Made by a program: the position numbers and the translations under genes. The notes under the pieces are model-generated. The model saw only the letters and a list, made by a program, of their open reading frames with translations. It had not been told where the DNA came from and made no database searches. DNA of 64,000 bases, taken from assembly GCF_900089585.1 (NCBI RefSeq), contig NZ_FLRH01000004.1:1605001-1669000 (forward strand). The letters run 5' to 3'. This DNA comes from Micromonospora sediminicola. GTDB taxonomy: Bacteria > Actinomycetota > Actinomycetes > Mycobacteriales > Micromonosporaceae. Below, piece by piece: positions 16,355 to 25,074 of the stretch. How positions within the stretch are numbered: position 1 is the stretch's first letter; every line of letters starts with the position of its first letter.

Positions 16355-17338
16355 TCAGCCGACCAATTTCTCCAGCTCGGCCACCGGGAAGCCGCCGGCC
16401 GGGATCCGCTCGCGGACCGCCCGGCGGACCGCTACCTGCACGGCCGCGTTGACCGGGGTGGGCACCCCGTGCAACCGCCCGAGCAGCACGATCTCCCCGT
16501 TGATGTGGTCGGTCTCGGCCGAGCCGGCGCCCCGGGCCAGGCTCTGCCAGGTGGAGCCGCCGGCGCGGTCCTCCCCGTCGACCGGCCGGTAGGCCACCAG
16601 GTCGCCACGTTCGGCGGCCTCCTCGTCGCGGCTGGTGTGCGGGATGCCGGCGGCGGCCAACGCCGCCTCGCCCTCGGCGCGCACCCGCGTCGACAGCGAC
16701 TCCGGCATGTCCCGGCCGAGCAACGCCTGGAGGCCGTTGCCGAGGTTGACCAGCAGCTTGCCGTACTTCCAGCGCATCACGTCGCCGCGGACCGGGGCGA
16801 CGAAGCCGGCGGCGGTCAGGTCGGCGGCGATCGCCCGGCTGGTGTCGTCGGCGCCGCTCGGGTAGCGGCCGAGGTGCAGCATGCCGGGATGGGGGTGCCC
16901 GTTGGCGACGACCACGCCCGGCTCCAGGTGGGTGGCGGGCAGCCAGACGCAGACCGGGTGCACCCGGGCGAAGAGGCGTAACGCGGCCGGCTCGTTCGCC
17001 ACGCCGTTCTGGGCGAGAAGCACCGGCAGCCGCTCGGCGGCCGTTCCGCCGCCCTCGACCGGGGCGTCCGCCCACGCGGTCAGCGCCGCCTGGGTGTCCT
17101 GCGACTTGACCGTCAGGACCAGCACGGTGTCGGCCGGCAGCGGCGCGCCGTCCGGGCCGGCCACCGCCGGCAGCCGGCCGGTCACCGTCCGCTCCGGCGT
17201 CCGCAGCGTCAGGCCCCGCTCCCGCACCGCGTCCAGGTGCGCGCCGCGCGCCACCAGCGTCACGTCCCGGCCGGAGTCGGCGAGGAGTACGCCGATGGTG
17301 CCGCCGACCGCGCCCGCCCCGATGATCACGTATCGCAT
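16355..17338 (-). CDS. ketopantoate reductase family oxidoreductase
   Basis: A 327-residue NADPH-dependent dehydrogenase of the PanE/ApbA family. The N-terminal Rossmann motif is IIGAGAVGGTIGVLL; the C-terminal helical domain contains the family lysine region MRWKYGKLLVNLGNGL. If a true PanE it reduces 2-dehydropantoate to pantoate for CoA synthesis, but the family has many members with other substrates and no pantothenate genes are nearby. ATG at 17338 with CAGAAT seven bases upstream. Confidence 0.82.
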   Translation of the reverse strand: MRYVIIGAGAVGGTIGVLLADSGRDVTLVARGAHLDAVRERGLTLRTPERTVTGRLPAVAGPDGAPLPADTVLVLTVKSQDTQAALTAWADAPVEGGGTAAERLPVLLAQNGVANEPAALRLFARVHPVCVWLPATHLEPGVVVANGHPHPGMLHLGRYPSGADDTSRAIAADLTAAGFVAPVRGDVMRWKYGKLLVNLGNGLQALLGRDMPESLSTRVRAEGEAALAAAGIPHTSRDEEAAERGDLVAYRPVDGEDRAGGSTWQSLARGAGSAETDHINGEIVLLGRLHGVPTPVNAAVQVAVRRAVRERIPAGGFPVAELEKLVG

Positions 17339-17471
17339 CCGTCCGATTCTGCCCCGTCCCGGCGGGGGCCGCTGCCCGGCGCGGTCGGGCCGGGCCGCGA
17401 TCGCCGCCCCGCCGTGCCAGGCCGGCCCGGGCTGGGTCGGGCCGGGACGTGCCGGGTCAGGTCGGAACGGG

Positions 17472-18215
17472 TCAGCCGGTGAGGCCGACGTCGGCGAGGA
17501 GCGGACCGGTCAGCAGCAGCGTGCCGGCGGCCAGCGCGCCGAGCGCCACCAGCAGGAAGAATCCCACCCAGAACAGCGGCGGGAACGGCGTCAGCCGGGC
17601 GAGCTGGTCGGCGTCCGACTGGGGCATCCGGCCCCGGCTGCGTTGACGTCGCAGCTCGAACACCGGTCGCACGCCGCCGACGAGCAGGAACCAGATCGAG
17701 GTCCAGGCGAAGGCGGCCTGCACCTCGGGCGGGGTGTACCAGGAGACGGCGAGCACGATGCCGCCGGTGACCAGCAGCGACAGCGCGCCGAACAGGTTGC
17801 GGATGAGCACCAGCATGGCCAGCAGCAGCGCCACCGCCAGCCAGAGCAGCAGCGTGATCCGGTTGCCCGCGAGCAGCCACGCGCCGCCGAGGCCGAGCAG
17901 CGACGGGGCGACGTAGCCGGCGAGCAGCGTGAGGATCATGCCCGGCCCGTCGGGACGACCGGCGGAGAGCGTCAACCCGGACGTGTCCGAGTGCAGCCGG
18001 ATGCCGTGCAGCTTGCGGCGGGTGAGCAGCGCCATCAGCGCGTGGCCGCCCTCGTGCGCGATCGTCACCGCGTTGCGGGCGATCCGCCAGGGCACCCGGG
18101 CGGCCACCACCGCGACCGCCACGACGGCGGTGAGCACCACCAGCAGCGGTGGTGGGTCCGGCTGGGCGCTGGTCAGCGTGTCCCAGAGCGTGGTCAGGCC
18201 GTCGATCAGGGGCAT
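17472..18215 (-). CDS. M50 family (site-2-protease-like) membrane metallopeptidase
   Basis: A 247-residue membrane protein with about six hydrophobic segments. The zinc motif HEGGH is at residues 54-58 in ARNAVTIAHEGGHALMALL; a second conserved DG-type motif is less clear, with RPDGPGMILTLLAGY around residue 90 in its place. It belongs to the M50B-like proteins of actinobacteria whose substrates are unknown. No anti-sigma-like substrate gene is adjacent, although the ECF/membrane-protein pair lies 1.2 kb away. Confidence 0.8.
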   Translation of the reverse strand: MPLIDGLTTLWDTLTSAQPDPPPLLVVLTAVVAVAVVAARVPWRIARNAVTIAHEGGHALMALLTRRKLHGIRLHSDTSGLTLSAGRPDGPGMILTLLAGYVAPSLLGLGGAWLLAGNRITLLLWLAVALLLAMLVLIRNLFGALSLLVTGGIVLAVSWYTPPEVQAAFAWTSIWFLLVGGVRPVFELRRQRSRGRMPQSDADQLARLTPFPPLFWVGFFLLVALGALAAGTLLLTGPLLADVGLTG

Positions 18216-18264
18216 GGGCGGGGAGCCTACCGCCCCGAGCCGTGTCGTTCGACCGGCCGCGTCT

Positions 18265-18474
18265 CATAGAGACCGGCTGGTCAAGATGCAGCTCTACGCG
18301 ATCGCCCGGATCCCGTTCTGTCTGCTGGTCGAGCAGGACGACGAAAGCCGCTCGCTGCGGCTGCACCGGCTCGACGGGGGTCACTACGTCGAGGACGCCG
18401 TGGCCAAGGCGGGTGAGACGCTGAGCGTCACCGAGCCGTTCCGCTGGGCGATGGACCCAGGCACCCTCCGCTGA
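18265..18474 (+). pseudogene. remnant of a Uma2-family (DUF820) nuclease gene
   Basis: The last 69 codons match the C-terminal half of Uma2 proteins: DRLVKMQLYAIARIP resembles the family DRgxKxxxYaxaGIPeYW block, followed by a short basic/acidic linker, LHRLDGGHYVE, and the closing PFRWAMDP. The N-terminal half with most of the PD-(D/E)XK-like catalytic residues is absent. There is no credible start. It lies between the M50 gene and the GH25 gene and is probably a degraded copy. Confidence 0.65.
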
Positions 18475-18601
18475 TCCGGAACCACCCCACCACCTGGGAT
18501 CACGACAACCGTCGATGAAAATTTCCTTGCACCCTATTGCGATCTAGGGCACTAACCTCCAAAGATGAGCGTCAATCAGTAGACGTCCTCTGGAGGCATC
18601 C

Positions 18602-19354
18602 ATGGCCCACACCAGGTTCTCCGTACGCCGGCTGTTCGCCGCCGGCCTGACCGTCGCCGCCACCGCGGCCGCGGCCCTCGTGGCGACCGCCGGACCGGCC
18701 GCCGCCGCGACCACGCCCGGGATCGACGTCTCCCGCTACCAGGGCAGCATCAACTGGACCAGCGTGCGCAACGCGGGCATCCAGTTCGCCTTCATCAAGG
18801 CCACCGAGGGCACGAGCTACAAGGACCCGAACTTCAACTCGAACTACGTCAACGCCTACAACGCGGGCGTGATCCGGGGGGCGTACCACTTCGCCCGGCC
18901 CAACATCTCCGCCGGCTCGACCCAGGCCAACTACCTGGCCAGCAACGGCGGCGCGTGGTCCGCCGACAGCCGCACCCTGCCGGCCGCGCTGGACATCGAG
19001 GGCAACCCCTACAGCGGCGGCTACTGCTACGGCCTGAGCACCACCGGCATGCGCAACTGGATCCAGGACTTCCTCAACACCTACCGGTCCCGCACCGGCC
19101 GGTACGCGGTCATCTACACCACGACGAGCTGGTGGAACCAGTGCACCGGAAGCTGGACCGGCCCGTGGGCCAACCACCCGCTGTGGCTCGCCCGCTGGGC
19201 CAGCTCGCCGGGAACCCTGCCGGCCGGCGCGCCGGTGTGGAGCTTCTGGCAGTACACCAGCACCGGCAGCGTCTCCGGGATCAGCGGCAACGTCGACCGC
19301 AACTACTGGAACGGTGACCGGAGCCGGCTGATCGCCCTGGCCAACAACACCTGA
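18602..19354 (+). CDS. secreted GH25 lysozyme (muramidase)
   Basis: A 250-residue secreted glycoside hydrolase family 25 enzyme cutting the beta-1,4 bond between MurNAc and GlcNAc in peptidoglycan. A signal peptide spans residues 1-38 (RRLF...ATAGPAAAA). The mature part is the single catalytic domain: GIDVSRYQG at its start, AFIKATEGTSYKD, GAYHFARP, the catalytic LDIEGN, and WQYTSTGSVSGI-NVDRNYW near the end. ATG 18602 follows a CTGGAGG Shine-Dalgarno. A TTGCAC box lies at about 18530. The gene is followed by a strong terminator. Confidence 0.93.
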   Translation: MAHTRFSVRRLFAAGLTVAATAAAALVATAGPAAAATTPGIDVSRYQGSINWTSVRNAGIQFAFIKATEGTSYKDPNFNSNYVNAYNAGVIRGAYHFARPNISAGSTQANYLASNGGAWSADSRTLPAALDIEGNPYSGGYCYGLSTTGMRNWIQDFLNTYRSRTGRYAVIYTTTSWWNQCTGSWTGPWANHPLWLARWASSPGTLPAGAPVWSFWQYTSTGSVSGISGNVDRNYWNGDRSRLIALANNT

Positions 19355-19365
19355 CCCACGCCCGT

Positions 19366-19406
19366 CGTCACCGGGACCGCCTCGCCACGGGGCGGTCCCG
19401 GTGACG
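19366..19406. terminator. terminator after GH25 lysozyme gene
   Basis: A perfect 16-bp stem (19366-19381 with 19391-19406) around a 9-nt loop, 12 bp after the stop and before the converging small membrane-protein gene. Confidence 0.8.
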
Positions 19407-19434
19407 TCGTACCGTCGGGGTCGTCGTCGCCCGG

Positions 19435-19647
19435 TCAGGCCCGGCGGCGTGCGGTGGCCGGCACGGGCACCGCCGTGCGGCGGGTCCAGCGCCACGCCGC
19501 CACCCCCGCGAGGGTGAGCGTCAGCACGCCGAGGATCGCGACCGGCGCGGACAGGCCGGCGCTGACCAGGAGCAGCACGACGTCCCCGAGCGCGACGAGC
19601 ATCCACAGTGCCAGCCGGGTGCCGGTGTCCCTGCGTCGGTAACCCAT
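19435..19647 (-). CDS. 70-residue membrane protein
   Basis: A short protein with a basic N-terminus (MGYRRRDTGTR) and two predicted membrane segments, ending in an Arg-rich tail. No family recognised. ATG at 19647 is well supported by AAGGAGGTGCGAC immediately upstream. It lies 88 bp downstream of the Ser/Thr kinase gene on the same strand and may share its transcript. Confidence 0.65.
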   Translation of the reverse strand: MGYRRRDTGTRLALWMLVALGDVVLLLVSAGLSAPVAILGVLTLTLAGVAAWRWTRRTAVPVPATARRRA

Positions 19648-19735
19648 GTCGCACCTCCTTCCGTCGTCAGAGGTGTCCATACCCCCGAGGACGGAAAGCC
19701 ATGCGAACACGTTTCGTGACGGCAGGATTCCCGGG

Positions 19736-21724
19736 TCAGTTGACGCGGTCGGGCTTGAAGCCCTTGGTGATGACGTCGAAGGCGGCGAGGTTGGCCTCCC
19801 AGTCCTTCGCCGGCACCTCCCAGCGCAACGCGTAGCCCCGGTTGCTGGCCGTCGCCACGCCCCGGTTGCGCACGTGGAAGCGGGTGCCGTTGTCACGCGT
19901 CTCCAGCCAGTCCCAGTCGGCGCAGGTGCGGTAGTAGCCCTTGCAGGGGACGATGTCGACCAGCTGGTAGTTGTTGACGCGCGAGCGCCGGTACGGCTCC
20001 TGCTCCCGCCAGTCGGCGAGCGCGTCCTTCTCCGGCCGGTCCGTCCACTGCATGAACAGCACCCGGCGGGCACCGCCGGTCTCGTAGAGCACGACCTGGT
20101 TGTTGCCGGGCCGGGCCTGCCAGCCGTTCGGGATCGGGACCTGGAAGCCGTTGGAGCCCTTGTAGTAGCGCCAGCCCGTCGGCAGCACGAAACCCGACGC
20201 GGACGGGCTGGCCGACGGGGACGGACTGGTCGACGGGCTGCTCGGCGAGGCGCTCGCGCTGGGCGGGGCGGCGCTGGCGCTCGGCGCGGGCGGGGCCGCC
20301 GACCCCACCGAGCTGCCGGCCGTCGGTTGACCGCCGTCGCCGGAGTCGTCGCCGTTGTTGAGCAGCGGCAGCGCCACCGCCAAGCCGACCAGCAGCACCA
20401 GCACCAGCGCGCCGATGAGCAGGTTGCGCCGGTTCGGCGCCGTCTTCGTCCCGGGCAGCACGGTGGCCCGCCCGGTCGACGAGGCGGGGCTGACCGGCGC
20501 TGCGCTCAGTGGCGCGGGGCTGACCGGCGGGGCCGGGCGCTGCGCCGGGGCGGCGGGAACGGGCTCACCGTCGAGGCGGGTCTCGTCCAGCGCCGGGTCG
20601 GCGTCGTCCACCCGGGTCTCGTCGACCGGCGGGGTGGGGTCGAGCTTCGTCGTCGGCTCGGCGGCCGGCGGGGTCACCTTCGCGGTCGGGCCGGCGTCCG
20701 AGGTGGGCGCCGGCACCTTCGCCGTCGGGTCGGCGGCGGCTGCCGCCGCGCCCCCGGTGGCGGCGACCGCGCCGGCGGCCGAACTGTCCGCGCGTTCGGC
20801 CTCGTCGGCCGGGCGCGGCGCGGGCACCAGCGGCGGTCGCGGCAGGCGGGGACCGTTCGGCCCCGGCCGGCGTACGCCGTCCAGCAGTGAAATGCCCTTG
20901 GCCCGCCGACCGGCGGCCTTGCGCAGCATGCGCTCCGCCACCTCGGCGGTGATCCGCTCGTCCGGGTCCTTGCGCAGCAGGCCCTGGAGGACGGGCTTGA
21001 GCGGCCCGGCGTTGCGCGTCGGCGGCAGCGGCTCGGTGGCGAGCGCGGCCAGCGTGGCGATCGCCGACGGGCGAGCGTAGGGCGACTTGCCCTCGACGGC
21101 GGCGTAGAGCGTGGCGCCGAGCGACCAGAGGTCGGCCTCGGGACCGGCGGTGCCGTCGCGGGCGCGCTCGGGCGAGATGTACGCGGGCGAGCCCAGCACC
21201 ATGCCGGTGCGGGTCACGTTCGGGTCGCCGGGAATGGTGGCCAGGCCGAAGTCGGTCAGCACCACCCGACCGTCCTCGCCGAGCAGCACGTTGCCCGGCT
21301 TGACGTCGCGGTGCATGATCCCGGCCTTGTGCGCGGCCTTCAGCGCGCCGAGCACGCCCAGCCCGATCTCGACCGCCTTGGCCACCGAGACCGGGCCGTC
21401 CTCGGCGATGGTGTCCTGCAACGACTTCGACGCGACGTATTCCATGACGATCCACGGGTCGCCGTCGGTGCGCAGCACGTCGAAGATGCGGACCACGTTG
21501 ACGTTGTTGAGCCGGGCGATGGCCCGCGCCTCACGCAGTGAGCGTTCCCGCATCTCGCGGCGCTCCTCCGGGGTGAGGCCGGGCGGCGGGACCAGTTCCT
21601 TGATGGCCACGTCCCGGTGCAGCACCTCGTCCCGCGCCTTCCAGACGCGGCCCATGCCACCCTGGCCGAGCGGTGACAGCAGCCTGTACCGGTCGGCGAC
21701 GAGTTGGGGGAGCGCGTTCGACAT
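19736..21724 (-). CDS. receptor-type serine/threonine protein kinase
   Basis: A 662-residue PknB-type kinase. Kinase domain residues 10-280: Gly loop LGQGGMGRVW, ATP lysine K42 in VAIKEL, catalytic HRDVKPGNVLL, and DFGLAT. A long Pro/Ala/Thr-rich linker follows, then a membrane segment (LLIGALVLVLLVGLAVALPLL, about residue 425), a Ser/Pro linker and an extracytoplasmic domain of about 150 residues with several Trp and two Cys. The extracellular part lacks PASTA repeats, so the stimulus is unknown. ATG at 21724 is leaderless (TACGGT at seven bases). It is divergent from accE. Confidence 0.93.
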   Translation of the reverse strand: MSNALPQLVADRYRLLSPLGQGGMGRVWKARDEVLHRDVAIKELVPPPGLTPEERREMRERSLREARAIARLNNVNVVRIFDVLRTDGDPWIVMEYVASKSLQDTIAEDGPVSVAKAVEIGLGVLGALKAAHKAGIMHRDVKPGNVLLGEDGRVVLTDFGLATIPGDPNVTRTGMVLGSPAYISPERARDGTAGPEADLWSLGATLYAAVEGKSPYARPSAIATLAALATEPLPPTRNAGPLKPVLQGLLRKDPDERITAEVAERMLRKAAGRRAKGISLLDGVRRPGPNGPRLPRPPLVPAPRPADEAERADSSAAGAVAATGGAAAAAADPTAKVPAPTSDAGPTAKVTPPAAEPTTKLDPTPPVDETRVDDADPALDETRLDGEPVPAAPAQRPAPPVSPAPLSAAPVSPASSTGRATVLPGTKTAPNRRNLLIGALVLVLLVGLAVALPLLNNGDDSGDGGQPTAGSSVGSAAPPAPSASAAPPSASASPSSPSTSPSPSASPSASGFVLPTGWRYYKGSNGFQVPIPNGWQARPGNNQVVLYETGGARRVLFMQWTDRPEKDALADWREQEPYRRSRVNNYQLVDIVPCKGYYRTCADWDWLETRDNGTRFHVRNRGVATASNRGYALRWEVPAKDWEANLAAFDVITKGFKPDRVN

Positions 21725-21815
21725 CGCTGAAACCGTACCCGGCCGCCCCGACGCACACACCGCCGGCACGCCACTGTGCGACGAAGGTCGAGTTCCGGAC
21801 GCGTACCCTGGGCCC

Positions 21816-22028
21816 ATGTCTGCCGAAGAGCCGATGTTCCGGATCGTCCGTGGCGTGCCCACCGCCGAGGAGCTGGCCGCTCTGGTCGGCGCGATCGTCG
21901 TGCGCACCCGGCCGGTCGCGGCCGCCGCGCCGGCCGCCGTCTCGCACTGGTCCCGCAGCGCCCGCCCGGCCGGCGCGAGCCCGATCGCCGGTCCCGGCGC
22001 GTGGCGCGCCTCAGGTCTCCCCCGCTGA
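21816..22028 (+). CDS. accE: acyl-CoA carboxylase epsilon subunit
   Basis: A 70-residue protein matching the small actinobacterial epsilon subunit that stabilises the AccA-AccB/PccB holoenzyme. Family features: FRIVRGVPTAEELAALV near the N-terminus and the C-terminal GAWRASGLPR. ATG 21816 is leaderless, with TACCCT (21804-21809) six bases upstream. In Streptomyces this gene directly follows pccB; here it lies 6.9 kb from the end of pccB, between a kinase gene and the mycosin trio, but still precedes maf. Confidence 0.88.
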   Translation: MSAEEPMFRIVRGVPTAEELAALVGAIVVRTRPVAAAAPAAVSHWSRSARPAGASPIAGPGAWRASGLPR

Positions 22029-22129
22029 AACCTTCCCCGCGTACGGGACCCGTACCGGGACTGCCGGGATCCGCGCGGAGCCATTAACCTCACTCAGGGA
22101 AACCGTGCGGTGACGGGCAGGGAGGTCCG

Positions 22130-22585
22130 ATGATCCCGGAGGACGACCGGCCAGCCGGCTGGCTGCGCGACTACGGCGGCATCGAGGCCGACATCCGACA
22201 GATGCGCGAGTTCGCCGACCGCCTGCAGGACGAGGTCACGCGCAACTACTCCCCCCACCTGTCGTACATCGCCGACGACATGAAGGCCCCGGTGCCCAAC
22301 CCGGCCGACGCCTTCGTCGAGCTGGTGCAGTTCATGCAGGCCCACCACGAGACCCAGAAGGCCGCCGTGAGCGCGGTGTGGGACCTGGCCCCCGCCACCG
22401 GCCGGCTGGCCGACGCCGCCGGCCGGATCGCCGCCCACTACGGCGACGCGGACGCGTTCTCCTCGGCCCGGGTCGCCGACGTCGAACGGGCGCTCACCAC
22501 CCCGTCCACCGCCGTCACCCGTCCGACGCCGCCCCTGGCCGACCCCACCGCACCCGATCAGGGGCAGCAGGTGGTCCTGCCGTGA
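22130..22585 (+). CDS. helical ESX/WXG-like protein of type VII secretion-associated trio
   Basis: A 151-residue, mostly helical protein (helices about residues 18-50 and 58-115) with a Pro/Thr-rich tail and no signal peptide. The pattern resembles the small ESX-type helical proteins encoded beside mycosins in Micromonosporaceae, although no WXG motif is present; the family assignment rests on context and shape. ATG is preceded by AGGGAGGT. Its stop overlaps the GTG of the next gene (GTGA), so the two are translationally coupled. Confidence 0.6.
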   Translation: MIPEDDRPAGWLRDYGGIEADIRQMREFADRLQDEVTRNYSPHLSYIADDMKAPVPNPADAFVELVQFMQAHHETQKAAVSAVWDLAPATGRLADAAGRIAAHYGDADAFSSARVADVERALTTPSTAVTRPTPPLADPTAPDQGQQVVLP

Positions 22586-23931
22586 TCGAACGGGGCGGCG
22601 GACGCACCGCCGGGCTCACCGACTGGCAGCTGATGGACGTCTCCAGCATGTGGGCGTGCCTGCAGGACCAGGACACCACCGGCCAGTGGAAGCAGGTCGC
22701 CGGCTGGCGGAAGGTCTGCGACCTGGCCCTGGCGCACCTGAGCCGGTTGCGCGAATACCGGCGAGGGCTCGCCGAGGCGTGGCCGCCCGAGACCAACGCG
22801 GCCGCGCGGGCGTACGTCGCCGAACTCGACCAGCTCATCGAACGCGTACAGCACACCCACGACGCCGCCGCCGCGAACTACGACGCGCTGGCCGCCGCCG
22901 CGCGCGCCATCGGCAGCGCCCGCACCGAACTGCGACCGCTCTTCGACGAGTACGCGACCAAGCTGCGACAGAAGCAGGCGTACGAGACGACGGTCGCCGA
23001 CCCGAAGGCGGTGGCGGGCAGCCGGCTTCCGGAGCGGCCCCCGGTGACGGACGACGACCTGGAGCGGTTGAACGTCAGGGCACGCGGGTTGATGACGGGA
23101 TTGAGCGGAGAACTCCAGCAGGCCCAGGTCATGCTCCAGCGCCCACCAGCCCCTGTCAGGCCTGGACGTCAGCTCAATGATCCCGACGCGTATGACCAGA
23201 TGGTTCCGGCTATTCCACCAATTATCCCGGTTACGCTTGCCGTCCCCACTCACGGCAAGTCTGGGACTACCTTGCCTAGGCCTGAGTCGCCTCCAAATAC
23301 CAGGAGCAGCATCGGACCTATCCTTGGCGGAACTGGCTCAGTAATTGCACAACCCGCGCCTGGCCCCACTGCGCCAACCACTCCAGGCACCTCGGCGGTA
23401 CCCGGAGTGGGCGTACAGCCACCCGCCCCACCAATCACAGGCGGTGGGCGCATCTGGCCGAATCGCGTAAATCCGCCCATACCGCCCAGCCCTCCCCACG
23501 AGCGAGGTGGGCCCGCTAGCCCACCGGCAAATAATCTCCCCCGCTCAGCGTTACCGAACGGCTTTATCGGGGCCTCGCCAAGCGCCGGAATGAGTCCCTC
23601 AGTCCCAAGCGGTCCACGCCGAGTGAACCCTATTGGCGGCGTGATCGGTGGAGGCGGCGCAGGGACCTCACCTACTGGAGGCGCGGGCTCGAGGCCGGGC
23701 GCTGGGCGCTTGGCGCAACTTCCCGGGCAGGGCCTTTTCCCGGCCGGTGGGTCTCCTTCGGGAGCACCGGTCCGTGACCCAAAAAGTCGAACTGAGATTA
23801 GCCCTGAAACCAAGAAGGGTTGGGACCCAGATCACCCTTGGGCGACAAGCCAGGGCGTCAAGCCAGTAATGCTCCCGCCCGACGAAGAGGGACCAATAGA
23901 CCCCGGTCCGGCAATCGGCTTCGACCGTTGA
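22582..23931 (+). CDS. PPE-like protein with Pro/Gly-rich C-terminal region
   Basis: A 449-residue protein. Residues 1-190 form a helical domain with a WxxV-GW and AWPPE motif, reminiscent of PPE/WXG100 substrates of type VII secretion. Residues 195-449 are a Pro/Gly/Ser-rich, presumably disordered region with clusters such as PPAPPITGGG. GTG 22582 overlaps the preceding stop. From about 23,150 onward the base composition drops (more A/T at third positions) and this continues into the mycosin gene; the N-terminal part is typical for the window. Likely a secretion partner or substrate associated with the adjacent protease. Confidence 0.6.
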   Translation: MIERGGGRTAGLTDWQLMDVSSMWACLQDQDTTGQWKQVAGWRKVCDLALAHLSRLREYRRGLAEAWPPETNAAARAYVAELDQLIERVQHTHDAAAANYDALAAAARAIGSARTELRPLFDEYATKLRQKQAYETTVADPKAVAGSRLPERPPVTDDDLERLNVRARGLMTGLSGELQQAQVMLQRPPAPVRPGRQLNDPDAYDQMVPAIPPIIPVTLAVPTHGKSGTTLPRPESPPNTRSSIGPILGGTGSVIAQPAPGPTAPTTPGTSAVPGVGVQPPAPPITGGGRIWPNRVNPPIPPSPPHERGGPASPPANNLPRSALPNGFIGASPSAGMSPSVPSGPRRVNPIGGVIGGGGAGTSPTGGAGSRPGAGRLAQLPGQGLFPAGGSPSGAPVRDPKSRTEISPETKKGWDPDHPWATSQGVKPVMLPPDEEGPIDPGPAIGFDR

Positions 23932-23933
23932 GT

Positions 23934-25064
23934 GTGACATCGCTCCTCACAGCAGCCCTACTTCTGTTCGGTAGCGCTGCACCCGGCAAGCAGGCCGCGC
24001 CCGGAGGACCGATCGACCCCGCGACGCACATCCGCGCAGACCAGTGGCATCTTGACTACCTTGATTCGGGTGAGGCAAATGCCGTAAGCACAGGCGCAGG
24101 GGTCGTAGTCGCAGTACTAGACACGGGCGTCGACCCACATCCGGATCTGCGCACTAACCTACTGCGAGGCGTTTCAGCTATTCCAGGAGATCCCGGGGAC
24201 GGCTGGAGCGACGAGAATAGCCATGGAACTGGAATGGCTGGCTTGATTGCCGCACACGGCCAGGCAGGCAACAAGGGCGCTAGGGGAATTGCCCCTGCTG
24301 CTCGAATTTTACCCATTAAATCATCTGGCGCAGACAACAACGGCCAACCAGAGGATTTAGCAAGAGGAATAGATATCGCCATCGCCCAGCATGCGGATGT
24401 CATCAGCATATCCAGCAGCGGCTCATCCACCCCGGAGCTAGTAAGATCGATAAAGCAGGCCTTGCTAGCGAATATCATCGTCGTCGCGGCAGCCGGGAAT
24501 AGGCCCGAGGACGCCTTTGTCGGATATCCGGCTGCCGAGGAGGGTGTGATTGCAGTTGGAGGAGTCGATCGCACCGGCGCACACGCCTCTGTTTCAGTCA
24601 GTGGACCGGAGATCGATGTTGTGGCACCTGCGGTAGACATCTACAGCACGAGTTATGGCGGCAAGTATTCGAAGGGCACAGGGACCTCCAGTGCCACCGC
24701 GATCGTGGCTGGCGCCGCCGCGCTCATCCGCTCCAAATACCCCAACCTCCCCGCCGCAGAGGTCGCGCACCGACTGACCGCGACCGCCGTCGACAAGGGA
24801 CCACCTGGCCGCGACGACCAGTACGGCTACGGGGTGATCGATCTGGTCGCCGCGCTCACCGCCGACGTCCCTCCGCTCGGCTTCGAGTCGACCGGCGTCA
24901 CCGCCCCGGCCCCGACCGCCGCCGCACCCGACGACGCCCGTGGCGACAACGGCACCGCCCGAGGGCTCGCGACCCTGGGCGCCCTGCTGGCGGCGGGCGG
25001 CGCCTACCTCGTCTGGCGTCGTCGTCGACGTGCCGACGACCCGCCACCGAGAATCAGCCGGTAG
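23934..25064 (+). CDS. mycosin-type membrane-anchored subtilisin (S8) protease
   Basis: A 376-residue S8 serine protease: signal peptide (1-about 18), catalytic triad D63 (VVAVLDTGVD), H97 (NSHGTGMAG) and S252 (GTSSATAIVAG), oxyanion N189, then a Pro/Ala linker and a C-terminal membrane helix (about 345-362) ending in a run of Arg. This is the layout of MycP mycosins of ESX/type VII secretion. No EccB, EccC, EccD or EccE is present in the window. GTG 23934 lies two bases after the previous stop. About two thirds of the gene (to about 24,690) has lower GC than its neighbours. Confidence 0.88.
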   Translation: MTSLLTAALLLFGSAAPGKQAAPGGPIDPATHIRADQWHLDYLDSGEANAVSTGAGVVVAVLDTGVDPHPDLRTNLLRGVSAIPGDPGDGWSDENSHGTGMAGLIAAHGQAGNKGARGIAPAARILPIKSSGADNNGQPEDLARGIDIAIAQHADVISISSSGSSTPELVRSIKQALLANIIVVAAAGNRPEDAFVGYPAAEEGVIAVGGVDRTGAHASVSVSGPEIDVVAPAVDIYSTSYGGKYSKGTGTSSATAIVAGAAALIRSKYPNLPAAEVAHRLTATAVDKGPPGRDDQYGYGVIDLVAALTADVPPLGFESTGVTAPAPTAAAPDDARGDNGTARGLATLGALLAAGGAYLVWRRRRRADDPPPRISR

Positions 25065-25067
25065 CGT
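25062..25067 (+). promoter_or_regulatory. -10 box of maf overlapping the mycosin stop codon
   Basis: TAGCGT; its first three bases are the TAG stop of the mycosin gene, and it is followed seven bases later by the GTG start of maf. Confidence 0.5.
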
Positions 25068-25074
25068 CGGCGGG

